Assembly: GCF_009745985.1 (NCBI RefSeq)
Contig: NZ_WFIX01000189.1
Coordinates: forward strand, 1-45,986
DNA length: 45,986 bases
From: Microbacterium karelineae
Lineage (GTDB): Bacteria; Actinomycetota; Actinomycetes; Actinomycetales; Microbacteriaceae
Direction: 5' to 3'
Under the pieces are notes generated by a model. It was not told the DNA's origin. It saw only the letters and a list, made by a program, of their open reading frames with translations, and did not search any database. The translations under genes were made by a program, and so were the position numbers. This document shows, piece after piece, positions 32,871-40,702 of this stretch (positions are counted from its first letter, which is position 1; the number at the start of each line of letters is the position of its first letter).

Positions 32871-34223
32871 ATGCAGAAGCACACTCGAGCAGCACTGGCG
32901 CTGCTCTCCGGCGCCGCCGCCGCGGCGCTGGTCCTCACCGGATGCACGCCGAGCGAGTCGGACGGCGGCGGATCCGTGGAGTCGATCACCGATGAGCAGC
33001 GCGAAGCGGCGCTGTCGACGCCCACCGAGCTGACGTTCTGGACCTGGGTGCCCGACATCGAGGACGAGGTCGCGCTGTTCGAGGCCGCCTATCCCGATAT
33101 CGAGGTGAAGGTCGAGAACGTCGGCCAGGGACTGGAGCACTATCAGAAGCTGCGCAGCGCGCTCGAGGCCGGGCAGGGCGCGCCCGAAGTCGCGCAGATC
33201 GAGTACCAGTACATCCCCTCGTTCGTCCTCTCCGACGCGCTCCTCGACATCGGGCCGTACGGCGCAGACGACATCGAATCGGACTATGTCGGCTGGGCGT
33301 GGAACCAGGTGTCGCCGGGCGACGAGGTGTGGGCGGTCCCGCAGGACGTCGGCCCGATGGGCAACCTCTACCGCGAGGACCTGCTGAGCGAGGCAGGCAT
33401 CGACGAGGCGCCCGCCACGTGGGACGAGTTCGCAGAGGCCGCCGCCGACGTCAAGGAGGAGACGGGCGCGTACATCTCGAACCTCGGCGCGACCCAGGCG
33501 GGGCAGATGATCGGCTTCTTCTGGCAGGCCGGCGTCAAGCCGTTCGCCTATGACGGGGTCGAGACGGTGTCGATCGACGTCAACAGCGACGGTGCGAAGG
33601 AGGTCGCCGACTACTGGACGGCGCTGATCCAGGACGACCTCGTCTCGACGGACGTCGACTTCAACGATCAGTGGTACCAGGGCCTCGCGAACGGCAAGTA
33701 CGCCGGATGGCTGACCGCCGCGTGGGGGCCCGTGTTCCTGCAGGGCACGGCCGAGGGCACGTCCGGGCTGTGGCGCGCGGCGCCCCTCCCGCAGTGGAGC
33801 GAGGGCGAGAACGTCGCGGGAAACTGGGGCGGATCCTCCGACGCCGTCCTTGCGACGAGCGAGAACCCGATCGCCGCATACGAGCTCGCGAAGTTCATCA
33901 ACCACGATCCCGAGTCGGCGATGCTCTTCGCCACCCAGCAGTTCCTCTACCCGCCGCAGCTGTCGGTGCTCGAGGATCCCGCCTTCACCGATTTCGAGTC
34001 GGAGTTCTACGGCGGCCAGCAGGTGAACGCGCTGTTCGCCGACATCTCCGAGACCGTCGACACCGACTTCCAGTGGCTGCCCTTCATGGACTTCGTGTAC
34101 TCGAGCTACGAGGAGACCGTCGGGACCGTGATCGCCGATGCCGGCGACATCTCCGCGGCGCTCGACGCGTGGCAGGAGCAGCTCGTCGACTACGCCGAGA
34201 GCCAGGGCTTCACCGTCGAGTGA
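32871..34223 (+). CDS. Sugar ABC transporter substrate-binding lipoprotein
   Basis: The 450-residue protein has a lipoprotein signal (THTR-like basic start, ALALLSGAAAAALVLTGCTP, lipobox LTGC) and a type I extracellular solute-binding domain. Typical elements are LTFWTWVPDIEDEVALFEAA, PEVAQIEYQYIPSFVLSDAL, WAVPQDVGPMGNLYREDLL and AATWDEFAEAA-like PATWDEFAEAA. It probably captures a galacto-oligosaccharide for the two permeases downstream. It begins 28 bp after the GH42 gene, with AGGAGAAGGA before the ATG. The gap holds a short GACAC tandem run. No ATPase gene is present in this operon, as is common when a shared MsiK-type ATPase is used. Confidence 0.9.
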   Translation: MQKHTRAALALLSGAAAAALVLTGCTPSESDGGGSVESITDEQREAALSTPTELTFWTWVPDIEDEVALFEAAYPDIEVKVENVGQGLEHYQKLRSALEAGQGAPEVAQIEYQYIPSFVLSDALLDIGPYGADDIESDYVGWAWNQVSPGDEVWAVPQDVGPMGNLYREDLLSEAGIDEAPATWDEFAEAAADVKEETGAYISNLGATQAGQMIGFFWQAGVKPFAYDGVETVSIDVNSDGAKEVADYWTALIQDDLVSTDVDFNDQWYQGLANGKYAGWLTAAWGPVFLQGTAEGTSGLWRAAPLPQWSEGENVAGNWGGSSDAVLATSENPIAAYELAKFINHDPESAMLFATQQFLYPPQLSVLEDPAFTDFESEFYGGQQVNALFADISETVDTDFQWLPFMDFVYSSYEETVGTVIADAGDISAALDAWQEQLVDYAESQGFTVE

Positions 34224-34236
34224 CGCCTCGCCGGGC

Positions 34237-34254
34237 GCCCGCGACGGCGCGGGC
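34237..34254 (+). terminator. Stem-loop between binding-protein and permease genes
   Basis: GCCCGCG (34237-34243) and CGCGGGC (34248-34254) form a 7-bp stem with a 4-nt loop in the 69-bp gap. Such intercistronic hairpins often raise the level of binding-protein mRNA relative to permease mRNA. Confidence 0.5.
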
Positions 34255-34292
34255 TCCCGGCCGGGACGTCCTCCCCACAGCGAGGAGTGATC

Positions 34293-35249
34293 GTGAACGA
34301 GACCGCCGCCCGGGCGTCCACGCGCCCGGATCCACCCGCCCGGCGCGCGCGCCGTGGCGCCACCCAGCGAAAGCTCACACTCACCGCGTACCTGTTCGTG
34401 CTGCCGTTCTTCGTCGTGTTCGTCACGATGCTCGTCGTGCCGCTCGTCTACGCGGGGTACCTCAGTCTGTTCGAGAGCCGCCTCATCGGCGGCGAGGTGT
34501 TCGCGGGGATCGCGAACTACGTGCGGGCCCTGCAGGATGCGCAGTTCCTCGGCAGCCTCGGCCGCGTGGTGCTGTTCCTCATCGTGCAGGTGCCGATCAT
34601 GCTCGGCCTCGCGCTCTTCTTCGCCCTCGCGATCGACAGCGGTCGCGCGCACTGGGCGAAGGGCGCACGCCTGCTGATCTTCATGCCGTACGCCGTTCCC
34701 GCCGTCGTGGCAACCCTCATGTGGGGGTACCTGTACGGACCCGACTTCGGGCCGATCGCGCAGATCGCCCGCACGATCGGGCTCGGCACCCCCGAGTTCC
34801 TCAGCCCGGGGAACATCCTCGGCTCGATGATGAACATCGTCACGTGGGAGTTCGTCGGCTACAACATGATCATCCTGTACGCCGCGCTGCGCTCGATCCC
34901 CTCGGAACTCTACGAGGCCGCCGAGATCGACGGCGCGAGCCAGACGCGCATCGCGTTCAGCATCAAGATCCCCGCGATCCGGCCCGCGATCATGCTGACG
35001 GTGATCTTCTCGATCATCGGCACCTTCCAGCTGTTCAACGAGCCGAGCCTGCTGAACTCGATCGCGCCCGACGCCATCACGAACGCGTTCACGCCGAACT
35101 ACTACGCGTACAACCTCGCCTTCATCAATCAGGAGCTCAACTACGCGGCGGCGATCGCGTTCCTCCTGGGGCTCGTGATCGCGATCGTGTCGTATGTCGT
35201 GCAGCTGAGCGAACAGCGGCGCGAGCGCCGAGAGAGGGGGACGGCATGA
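34293..35249 (+). CDS. Sugar ABC transporter permease (MalF-type)
   Basis: The 318-residue protein has six transmembrane segments beginning TLTAYLFVLPFFVVFVTMLV. The cytoplasmic EAA loop is YEAAEIDGASQTRIAFSIKI followed by PAIRPAIML. It is the first of a permease pair. The GTG at 34293 is preferred because GAGGAG lies about 5 bp upstream; GTG 34287 overlaps that site. The stop overlaps the second permease start by 4 bp. Confidence 0.92.
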   Translation: MNETAARASTRPDPPARRARRGATQRKLTLTAYLFVLPFFVVFVTMLVVPLVYAGYLSLFESRLIGGEVFAGIANYVRALQDAQFLGSLGRVVLFLIVQVPIMLGLALFFALAIDSGRAHWAKGARLLIFMPYAVPAVVATLMWGYLYGPDFGPIAQIARTIGLGTPEFLSPGNILGSMMNIVTWEFVGYNMIILYAALRSIPSELYEAAEIDGASQTRIAFSIKIPAIRPAIMLTVIFSIIGTFQLFNEPSLLNSIAPDAITNAFTPNYYAYNLAFINQELNYAAAIAFLLGLVIAIVSYVVQLSEQRRERRERGTA

Positions 35250-36184
35250 CCTCCGCCGAGACCCGCGCCGCCATCACGATCGACACGGCCAGGTCGGGCC
35301 GCCGCCGGAGTCTGCGCCGTGTGCGCGCCTACGATCCGAACAGGCGCCGCAGCACGCTGCTGACGATCCTGCTGTGGGTGTGCGTGCTGTACTTCGTGCT
35401 GCCGCTGTGGTGGCTGTTCGTGTCGGCGACGAAGGACAACTCGACCCTGTTCGCGAGCTTCGGGCTGTGGTTCGGGGGAGAGGTGTCGCTGTGGGACAAC
35501 CTCCGCGAGCTCTTCGCGCTGCGCGGCGGCATCTTCCTGCGCTGGATGGCGAACACGGTGCTCTATGCCGTCGTCTCGGCGGGCGGTGCGACGCTGCTCG
35601 CGACGATGGCCGGATACGCGTTCGCGAAGTACCGATTCCCCGGAAGCGCCGCGCTGTTCAGCATCACGCTGGGGGCGATCATGATCCCGCTCACGGCGCT
35701 CGCCCTGCCGACATACCTGCTGTTCTCGCGGGCCGGCCTGACCGACACCCTGTGGGCGATCATCGTGCCGTCGCTCGTGAGCCCGTTCGGGGTGTACCTC
35801 ATGCGGGTGTACGCGGCGGACGCGATCCCGGACGGCCTCATCGAGGCGGCGCGCGTCGACGGCGCGGGCGAGTTCCGCATCTTCTGGCAGGTGAGCCTGC
35901 GCCTGCTCGGCCCCGGGCTCGTGACGGTGTTCCTGTTCCAGCTCGTGGCGACGTGGAACAACTACTTCCTGCCGCTCATCATGCTCAACACCTCCGACCT
36001 GTATCCGATCACGGTGGGGCTCGCGCAGATCCAGTCGGCGGCCTCGGCGGGCGGCGGGTCGCAGGCGCTGTTCTCGACCGTGATCACGGGATCCTTCGTC
36101 TCGATCATCCCGCTCGTGGTCGCCTTCCTCTTCCTGCAGCGCTATTGGCAGTCGGGCCTCGCGACAGGGGGTGTGAAGGGCTGA
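35246..36184 (+). CDS. Sugar ABC transporter permease (MalG-type)
   Basis: The 312-residue protein has six transmembrane segments, first LLTILLWVCVLYFVLPLWWL, and the EAA loop IEAARVDGAGEFRIFWQVSL. The N-terminal 40 residues are basic (RSGRRRSLRRVRAYDPNRRR). It is the last gene of the galactoside operon; no ATP-binding subunit follows, so an ATPase must be encoded elsewhere. Confidence 0.92.
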   Translation: MTSAETRAAITIDTARSGRRRSLRRVRAYDPNRRRSTLLTILLWVCVLYFVLPLWWLFVSATKDNSTLFASFGLWFGGEVSLWDNLRELFALRGGIFLRWMANTVLYAVVSAGGATLLATMAGYAFAKYRFPGSAALFSITLGAIMIPLTALALPTYLLFSRAGLTDTLWAIIVPSLVSPFGVYLMRVYAADAIPDGLIEAARVDGAGEFRIFWQVSLRLLGPGLVTVFLFQLVATWNNYFLPLIMLNTSDLYPITVGLAQIQSAASAGGGSQALFSTVITGSFVSIIPLVVAFLFLQRYWQSGLATGGVKG

Positions 36185-36263
36185 CGGATCCGCTCCGCCC
36201 TCTTCCCTCCGATCGATCGACGACATATCGTTGAGTATCGTTCGCAGGAGTGAGGAGAGCATC

Positions 36264-36776
36264 ATGAGCGGTTCGTTCCCCGGCGACGGGCTCTGGCAGG
36301 TCATGGATCAGATCCGCGGGTCGTTCGACCGGCGCGGGGGCGGGACGAGGAAGGCGCGCGGCGACGTGCGCGCCGCCGTCCTCGTCCTCCTCGCCGAGGA
36401 GCCGATGCACGGCTATCAGATCATCCGCGAGATCTCCGCGCGCAGCGGCGGCACGTGGACGCCGAGCGCGGGATCCGTCTACCCGACGCTGCAGCTGTTC
36501 GCGGATGAAGGCCTCGTCGAGGCCTCGGAGTCGAACGGGCGCAAGACCTACGCCCTCACCGACGCAGGCCGCGCCGAGGCCGAGAAGGCGTCCGTGCCGT
36601 GGGGGGAGGTGGGATCCGGCGAGCGCCGGATCCCCGCCCTGCCGAAGGCCGGTATGGACCTCGCCCACGCGGCCGGCCAGGTCGCCCAGACCGGCACACC
36701 GGAACAGGTCGAGCGCGCCGTCGAGGTGCTCGACGATGCGCGCCGCCGGATCTACGCGATCCTGGCCGAGGGCTGA
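36264..36776 (+). CDS. PadR-family transcriptional regulator
   Basis: The 170-residue protein has a PadR winged helix: RGDVRAAVLVLLAEEPMHGY, QIIREISARSGGTWTPSAGS, VYPTLQLFADEGLVEASESN and GRKTYALTDAGRAEAE. It continues with a C-terminal helical dimerisation part ending VEVLDDARRRIYAILAEG. The ATG at 36264 has GAGGAG 6 bp upstream. Two TATCGT direct repeats (36226-36240) lie in the leader and might be its own binding site. It is 5 bp from the ABC1 kinase gene, which it probably regulates. Confidence 0.9.
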   Translation: MSGSFPGDGLWQVMDQIRGSFDRRGGGTRKARGDVRAAVLVLLAEEPMHGYQIIREISARSGGTWTPSAGSVYPTLQLFADEGLVEASESNGRKTYALTDAGRAEAEKASVPWGEVGSGERRIPALPKAGMDLAHAAGQVAQTGTPEQVERAVEVLDDARRRIYAILAEG

Positions 36777-36781
36777 GCCCG

Positions 36782-38455
36782 GTGGCGCGCACACCCCGCG
36801 GGTCCGCGCGCGAGCGCGCTCGGTATCGGCGGATCCTGCGCTTCGCCGCGCGGCAGTTCGTGATCGAGTGGTGGCACGAGCTCGTGCTGCCGCGGATCGG
36901 CCTGAAGCGCATCGCCGACCGCACCCGCGCCCGCCGGATGATGCGCTTCGCGCGCGGGTTCCGCGAGATGGCGATCGGCCTCGGCGGGCTCATGATCAAG
37001 GTCGGCCAGTTCCTGTCGTCGCGGCTCGACGTGCTGCCGCCCGAGCTGACGAAGGAGCTCGAAGGCCTGCAGGACGAGGTGCCCGCGGAGCGGTTCGAGG
37101 ACATCCGCGGTCTCGCCGAGGCCGAGCTCGGCGTCCCGCTCGCGCGCGCGTTCGCGTGGATCGACTCCGCGCCCGTCGCGGCCGCGTCCCTCGGGCAGGC
37201 CCACCGGGCGCGCCTCACGCCCGAGATCGCCACCGAGATGGGGTTCGAGCGCGTCGTCGTGAAGATCCAGCGGCCCGGCATCGGCCGGATCGTCGACGTC
37301 GACCTCGCGGCGCTGCGCCGTGTCGCGCGCTGGCTCAGCCGCGTGCGCCTCGTCGCATCGCGCGTCGATGCCCCCGCGCTCGTCGACGAGTTCGCGAAGA
37401 TCTGCCACGACGAGATCGACTATCTGCACGAGGCCGCCGACTGCGAGCGGTTCGCCGCCGACTTCGACGGCGATGAGCGAGTGTCCGCGCCCGACGTCGT
37501 CTGGGAGCGCACGACGCGCCGGGTGCTCGCCCTCCAGGATGTCGCGGCGATCAAGATCACCGATGTCGACGGGCTCCGCGCCGCCGGCATCGACCCCGCC
37601 GAGGTCGCGCCCGCCTTCGCGGGCGTCATGTTCGATCAGCTGTTCTCCCACGGCTTCTTCCATGCGGATCCGCACCCCGGGAACATCTTCGTCACGCCGC
37701 GCGAGGGCGGCGCATGGACGCTCACCTTCGTCGACTTCGGGATGATGGGCGAGGTCCCCGCCGCGACCCGCCGGGGCCTGCGCCGGCTCGTCATCGCGAT
37801 GGCCGCGCGCGACGGCCGCGGGCTCGTCGCGGCGGCGCGCGAGATCGGCGTGCTGCTGCCGTCAGCCGACACCCGTGAGCTCGAGCGCGCCCTGGCCGCG
37901 CTGTTCGACAGATTCGGCGGCATGGGCTTCGCAGAGCTGCGCGACGTCGACCCGCGCGAGTTCCGCGACTTCGCGAAGGAGTTCGGCGACACCGTGCGCA
38001 CCCTGCCCGTGCAGCTGCCCGAGAACCTGCTGCTCGTGTTCCGCGCGAGCGCGCTGACCTCGGGCGTGGCCATGGCGCTCGACCCGCGCTTCAACATCTG
38101 GGACTCGGTCGAGCCGTACGCGGAGAAGCTCGTGAGCGACGAGAGCGCCGGCATCCTCGGCGACGTCGCGAAGGAGGCCGTCGAGATCGCGGGGATCGCG
38201 TGGCGCCTGCCGAGGAGGCTCGACGCGCTCATCGGGCGGATCGACGACGGATCCGTCGACGTGTCGTCTCCCGAGGTCGAGCGCCGGCTGTCGCGGCTCG
38301 ACGCCGGCGTGCGCCGTGCGGTCTCGGCCGTGCTGTTCGCCGGCCTGCTCATCGCGGGCGCCGTGCTCCGCGGGGCCGAGGAGGTCCCCGGCACCGTCAT
38401 GATGGCGACCTCGGCCCTGCCGCTGCTGCACGTCTTGTTCGCGCGGAGGCGCTGA
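36782..38455 (+). CDS. ABC1/UbiB-family atypical kinase, membrane-anchored
   Basis: The 557-residue protein shows the ABC1 hallmarks in order: MIKVGQFLSSRLDVLPPEL (KxGQ), PVAAASLGQAHRA (Ala-rich loop), ERVVVKIQRPG, DEIDYLHEAADCERFAADF (ExD), HADPHPGNIFV and TFVDFGMMGEV (DFG). Two hydrophobic segments near the C-terminus (about 515-550) fit the family's membrane anchor. Relatives support isoprenoid-quinone or lipid metabolism through ATP binding. The GTG start at 36782 lies 5 bp after the PadR stop. Here an isoprenoid-lipid role is possible but unproven. Confidence 0.9.
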   Translation: MARTPRGSARERARYRRILRFAARQFVIEWWHELVLPRIGLKRIADRTRARRMMRFARGFREMAIGLGGLMIKVGQFLSSRLDVLPPELTKELEGLQDEVPAERFEDIRGLAEAELGVPLARAFAWIDSAPVAAASLGQAHRARLTPEIATEMGFERVVVKIQRPGIGRIVDVDLAALRRVARWLSRVRLVASRVDAPALVDEFAKICHDEIDYLHEAADCERFAADFDGDERVSAPDVVWERTTRRVLALQDVAAIKITDVDGLRAAGIDPAEVAPAFAGVMFDQLFSHGFFHADPHPGNIFVTPREGGAWTLTFVDFGMMGEVPAATRRGLRRLVIAMAARDGRGLVAAAREIGVLLPSADTRELERALAALFDRFGGMGFAELRDVDPREFRDFAKEFGDTVRTLPVQLPENLLLVFRASALTSGVAMALDPRFNIWDSVEPYAEKLVSDESAGILGDVAKEAVEIAGIAWRLPRRLDALIGRIDDGSVDVSSPEVERRLSRLDAGVRRAVSAVLFAGLLIAGAVLRGAEEVPGTVMMATSALPLLHVLFARRR

Positions 38456-38475
38456 CAGCGGGAGCGCGTCAGCGC
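38449..38475. terminator. Dyad spanning two convergent stop codons
   Basis: GCGCTGAC (38449-38456) and GTCAGCGC (38468-38475) form a perfect 8-bp dyad with an 11-nt loop. The left arm contains the ABC1 kinase stop and the right arm the DeoR stop, so it is probably a bidirectional terminator. Confidence 0.6.
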
Positions 38476-39293
38476 GCGGGGGAGCGGCGGGCGACGACGA
38501 CCTCGACGCCCTTGTCGCGCAGCCGTTCGACGTCGGTCGCGCTCGTGGCGGCGTCGACGATCACCGTGTCGAACTCGGTCAGCGGCATGAGGGCGTGCAG
38601 GGCGCGCCGCTCGAACTTCGTGTGGTCGACGAGCAGGATCCGCCGGCTCGACGCCGCGAACATCGCCCGCTTCACGTCGATCGTCTCGAGGGTCTGGTGG
38701 AACGCGACGTCTCCCACGATCGCGGCGGTCGACATGACGAGCACATCCGCGCGCATCGCCTCGATCGCGGCCGTCGCGATGCCGCCCATGAACGCGCTGC
38801 ACCAGTTGTAGTACTGGCCGCCGACGCCGAGCATCGTGATGCCGCTCGCGTCGCGCAGCTGCTCCATGATCGTGAGCGTGTTCGTGATGACGGTGAGGGG
38901 GCGCTTCGCCTGCAGGTGCGGCACGAGCGCGAGCGTCGTCGTCGAGTCGTCGAGCATGAGCGCCTGCCCCGGCTCGACGAACTCGAGCGCGGCGCGCGCG
39001 ATGGCGTCCTTCTCGGCGAGCTGGCGGCTCGCGCGATACACATCGCTCGACTCGACGAGGGCCGTCGACATCGCGGTCGCGACGCCGCGGCTCTTGCGCA
39101 GGAGGCCGCGGGCTTCGAGCTCGTCGAGATCACGATGCACCGTCATGACGCTGATGTCGAAGCGCTCGGCGAGCTGCTCGATGCGCACCGCGCCCTCCGC
39201 CATCACGGCTTCCGTGATCGCGCGCTGGCGCGCCGCCTGTCGACCCTGCCGCGATCCGGCCCGGCCGTCTGCACCGTCGTCGTTCACGCCCAT
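38469..39293 (-). CDS. DeoR-family transcriptional regulator
   Basis: The 274-residue protein has a DeoR helix-turn-helix (RQRAITEAVMAEGAVRIEQL, AERFDISVMTVHRDLDELEA, RGLLRKSRGVA) and a DeoRC effector domain (MLDDSTTTLALVPHLQAKRP, ITNTLTIMEQL, RILLVDHTKFERRALHALMP). DeoR regulators usually sense sugar phosphates. It is the last gene of a minus-strand set with the TIM-like and RpiB-like isomerases (36-bp gap), so it probably controls them with a tetrose or pentose phosphate ligand. Confidence 0.9.
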   Translation of the reverse strand: MGVNDDGADGRAGSRQGRQAARQRAITEAVMAEGAVRIEQLAERFDISVMTVHRDLDELEARGLLRKSRGVATAMSTALVESSDVYRASRQLAEKDAIARAALEFVEPGQALMLDDSTTTLALVPHLQAKRPLTVITNTLTIMEQLRDASGITMLGVGGQYYNWCSAFMGGIATAAIEAMRADVLVMSTAAIVGDVAFHQTLETIDVKRAMFAASSRRILLVDHTKFERRALHALMPLTEFDTVIVDAATSATDVERLRDKGVEVVVARRSPAR

Positions 39294-39329
39294 CGATCCC
39301 TCCTCCGACGTCTCAGCCTAGGGCGTACC

Positions 39330-40100
39330 TCAGCGGATCCCGTCGGCCTCGTCGATCATGCGCGCGAGGGCGTCGGGGTCGTGCGCGAACCGCCCGAGGA
39401 AGAGCCCGTCGACGGCGCCGCCGAGCGCCGTGAGGCTGCCCGGCTGGGCGCTGCCGCCGTATATGACGGGCGAGGAGTCGATCCACGGCACCTGCTCCAG
39501 GCGGCGCCGCAGCGCGGTGACGACGGTCGCGATGTGGGCGGGCGGGGCCGGATCCGCGCGGCCGATGGCCCACTCGGGCTCGTAGGCGAGGATGAGCTCG
39601 CGGCCGGGGGTCGGCGGCCGGGCGCAGTCGAGGAGCGCGTCGAGCCGGCTGACGCAGGCGCGCGCCGCCTCGTCAGGTGCCACCTCATCCGGCTCGCCCA
39701 CGCAGAGCACGGGGACCAGGTCGTTGCGGAGCGCGGCGGCGAGCTTCCGGCGAGCGACGCCGTCATCTTCGCCGAAGACGCGCCGCCTCTCGGCGTGGCC
39801 CACCTCGACGAGGCGGCACCCCACCTCGTGCAGGTCGGCTCCGCTGACGCCGCCGGTGCAGGCGCCGCGGTCGTCGCCGTGCAGATCCTGCGCGCCGACG
39901 GCGACGGGCGATCCGGCGAGGGCGTCGCGCGCGGCGGGGAAGGCGGGGAGCGACGGCAGTGCGAACAGCCGCACGCGGCCCTCCGTGACTGCGGGGCGCG
40001 TCCGGGCGATCTCCGCGACGGAGCGCGCCCACGCGGCGGTCTCCGCGACGCTCAGATAGAGCTTGAGGCTGACACCGAGGACAGTCGGCGCGTCAGCCAC
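39330..40100 (-). CDS. Triose-phosphate-isomerase-like enzyme (EryH/LerI-type candidate)
   Basis: The 256-residue protein retains the TIM catalytic residues: Lys13 in [10 protein letters not shown], His102 in [10 protein letters not shown], Glu174 in [10 protein letters not shown], plus the phosphate loop [11 protein letters not shown]. The canonical NWKMN opening is changed to VSLKLY, with Ser in place of Asn. This deviation, together with the RpiB-like neighbour and DeoR regulator, fits the tetrulose-phosphate isomerases of erythritol and threitol catabolism rather than glycolytic TIM. The start overlaps the rpiB-like stop by 8 bp. Confidence 0.8.
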   Translation of the reverse strand: MADAPTVLGVSLKLYLSVAETAAWARSVAEIARTRPAVTEGRVRLFALPSLPAFPAARDALAGSPVAVGAQDLHGDDRGACTGGVSGADLHEVGCRLVEVGHAERRRVFGEDDGVARRKLAAALRNDLVPVLCVGEPDEVAPDEAARACVSRLDALLDCARPPTPGRELILAYEPEWAIGRADPAPPAHIATVVTALRRRLEQVPWIDSSPVIYGGSAQPGSLTALGGAVDGLFLGRFAHDPDALARMIDEADGIR

Positions 40101-40566
40101 AGCTGCCCGTCTGCTCGTACTCGTCGAGGACGGCGACCTTGTCCGCCGACGCCGACTGCGCGTCGAAGGTGTAGCCGATCCACTCGCGGGCGAGGCGGCG
40201 GGCGAGCTCGAGCCCGACCACCCGCTGCCCGAACGTCAGCACCTGCGCGTTGTTGCTCAGCACGCTCCGCTCGACGCTGAAGCTGTCGTGGGCCGTGACG
40301 GCACGGATCCCCGGCACCTTGTTGGCCGAGATGGCGACGCCGAGGCCCGTCCCGCACACGAGCAGGGCGCGGTCGGCCCCTCCATCGCGCACCATCTCCG
40401 CGGCGCGGATCCCCACGCGCGGATAGGGCGTGTGCTGATCGGCGTCGACGCCGACATCGACGACCTCGGCGACGCGCGGATCGCTCTCGAGGTCCTTCTT
40501 GAGGGCCTCCTTGTAGGTGTACCCGGCGTCGTCCGACCCGACGACGATGCGCAGCTGCTCGGTCAT
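40093..40566 (-). CDS. rpiB: RpiB/LacAB-family sugar-phosphate isomerase (EryI-type candidate)
   Basis: The 157-residue protein has RpiB motifs [32 protein letters not shown], the catalytic Cys71 in [20 protein letters not shown], and [20 protein letters not shown]. The last motif resembles D-erythrulose-4-phosphate isomerases (EryI/DerI) more than ribose-5-phosphate isomerase, by my recollection. It is first in the minus-strand operon. No kinase, dehydrogenase or transporter for a tetritol is in the window. Confidence 0.85.
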   Translation of the reverse strand: MTEQLRIVVGSDDAGYTYKEALKKDLESDPRVAEVVDVGVDADQHTPYPRVGIRAAEMVRDGGADRALLVCGTGLGVAISANKVPGIRAVTAHDSFSVERSVLSNNAQVLTFGQRVVGLELARRLAREWIGYTFDAQSASADKVAVLDEYEQTGSCG

Positions 40567-40594
40567 GGTCTCTCCTCATCGATCGTGTGATCTG

Positions 40595-40633
40595 GATGTG
40601 AAAAACATCGCCTCTCCACGTTATAAACAACGT
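40595..40633. promoter_or_regulatory. Two inverted repeats upstream of the isomerase operon
   Basis: GATGT-GAAAA-ACATC (40595-40609) and ACGTT-ATAAAC-AACGT (40618-40633) lie in the A+T-rich part of the 136-bp divergent gap. The second contains a TTATAA that could be a -10 box for rpiB. Both are candidate sites for the DeoR regulator. Confidence 0.45.
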
Positions 40634-40690
40634 AGATGGTGAGAGATTCGGTGTCAACGGCGCACACCGTGGGGTGGCGGGCGGGCTCCC

Positions 40691-40696
40691 TAGACT
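40691..40696 (+). promoter_or_regulatory. -10 box consistent with a leaderless transcript
   Basis: TAGACT ends 6 bp before the ATG at 40703, and no ribosome site is present, so transcription probably begins at or beside the start codon of the ligase gene. Confidence 0.45.
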
Positions 40697-40702
40697 GGGC
40701 GC

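Noticed and set aside
30671-33058. Very long open frame on the minus strand opposite the beta-galactosidase gene
   Set aside because: Its translation is Arg/Val/Asp-rich with no domain, and the plus strand encodes a complete GH42 enzyme with catalytic residues; long antisense frames are expected at this GC content.
36231-36263. Upstream TTG start for the PadR gene
   Set aside because: ATG 36264 has GAGGAG 6 bp upstream, and the extension would cover the TATCGT direct repeats.
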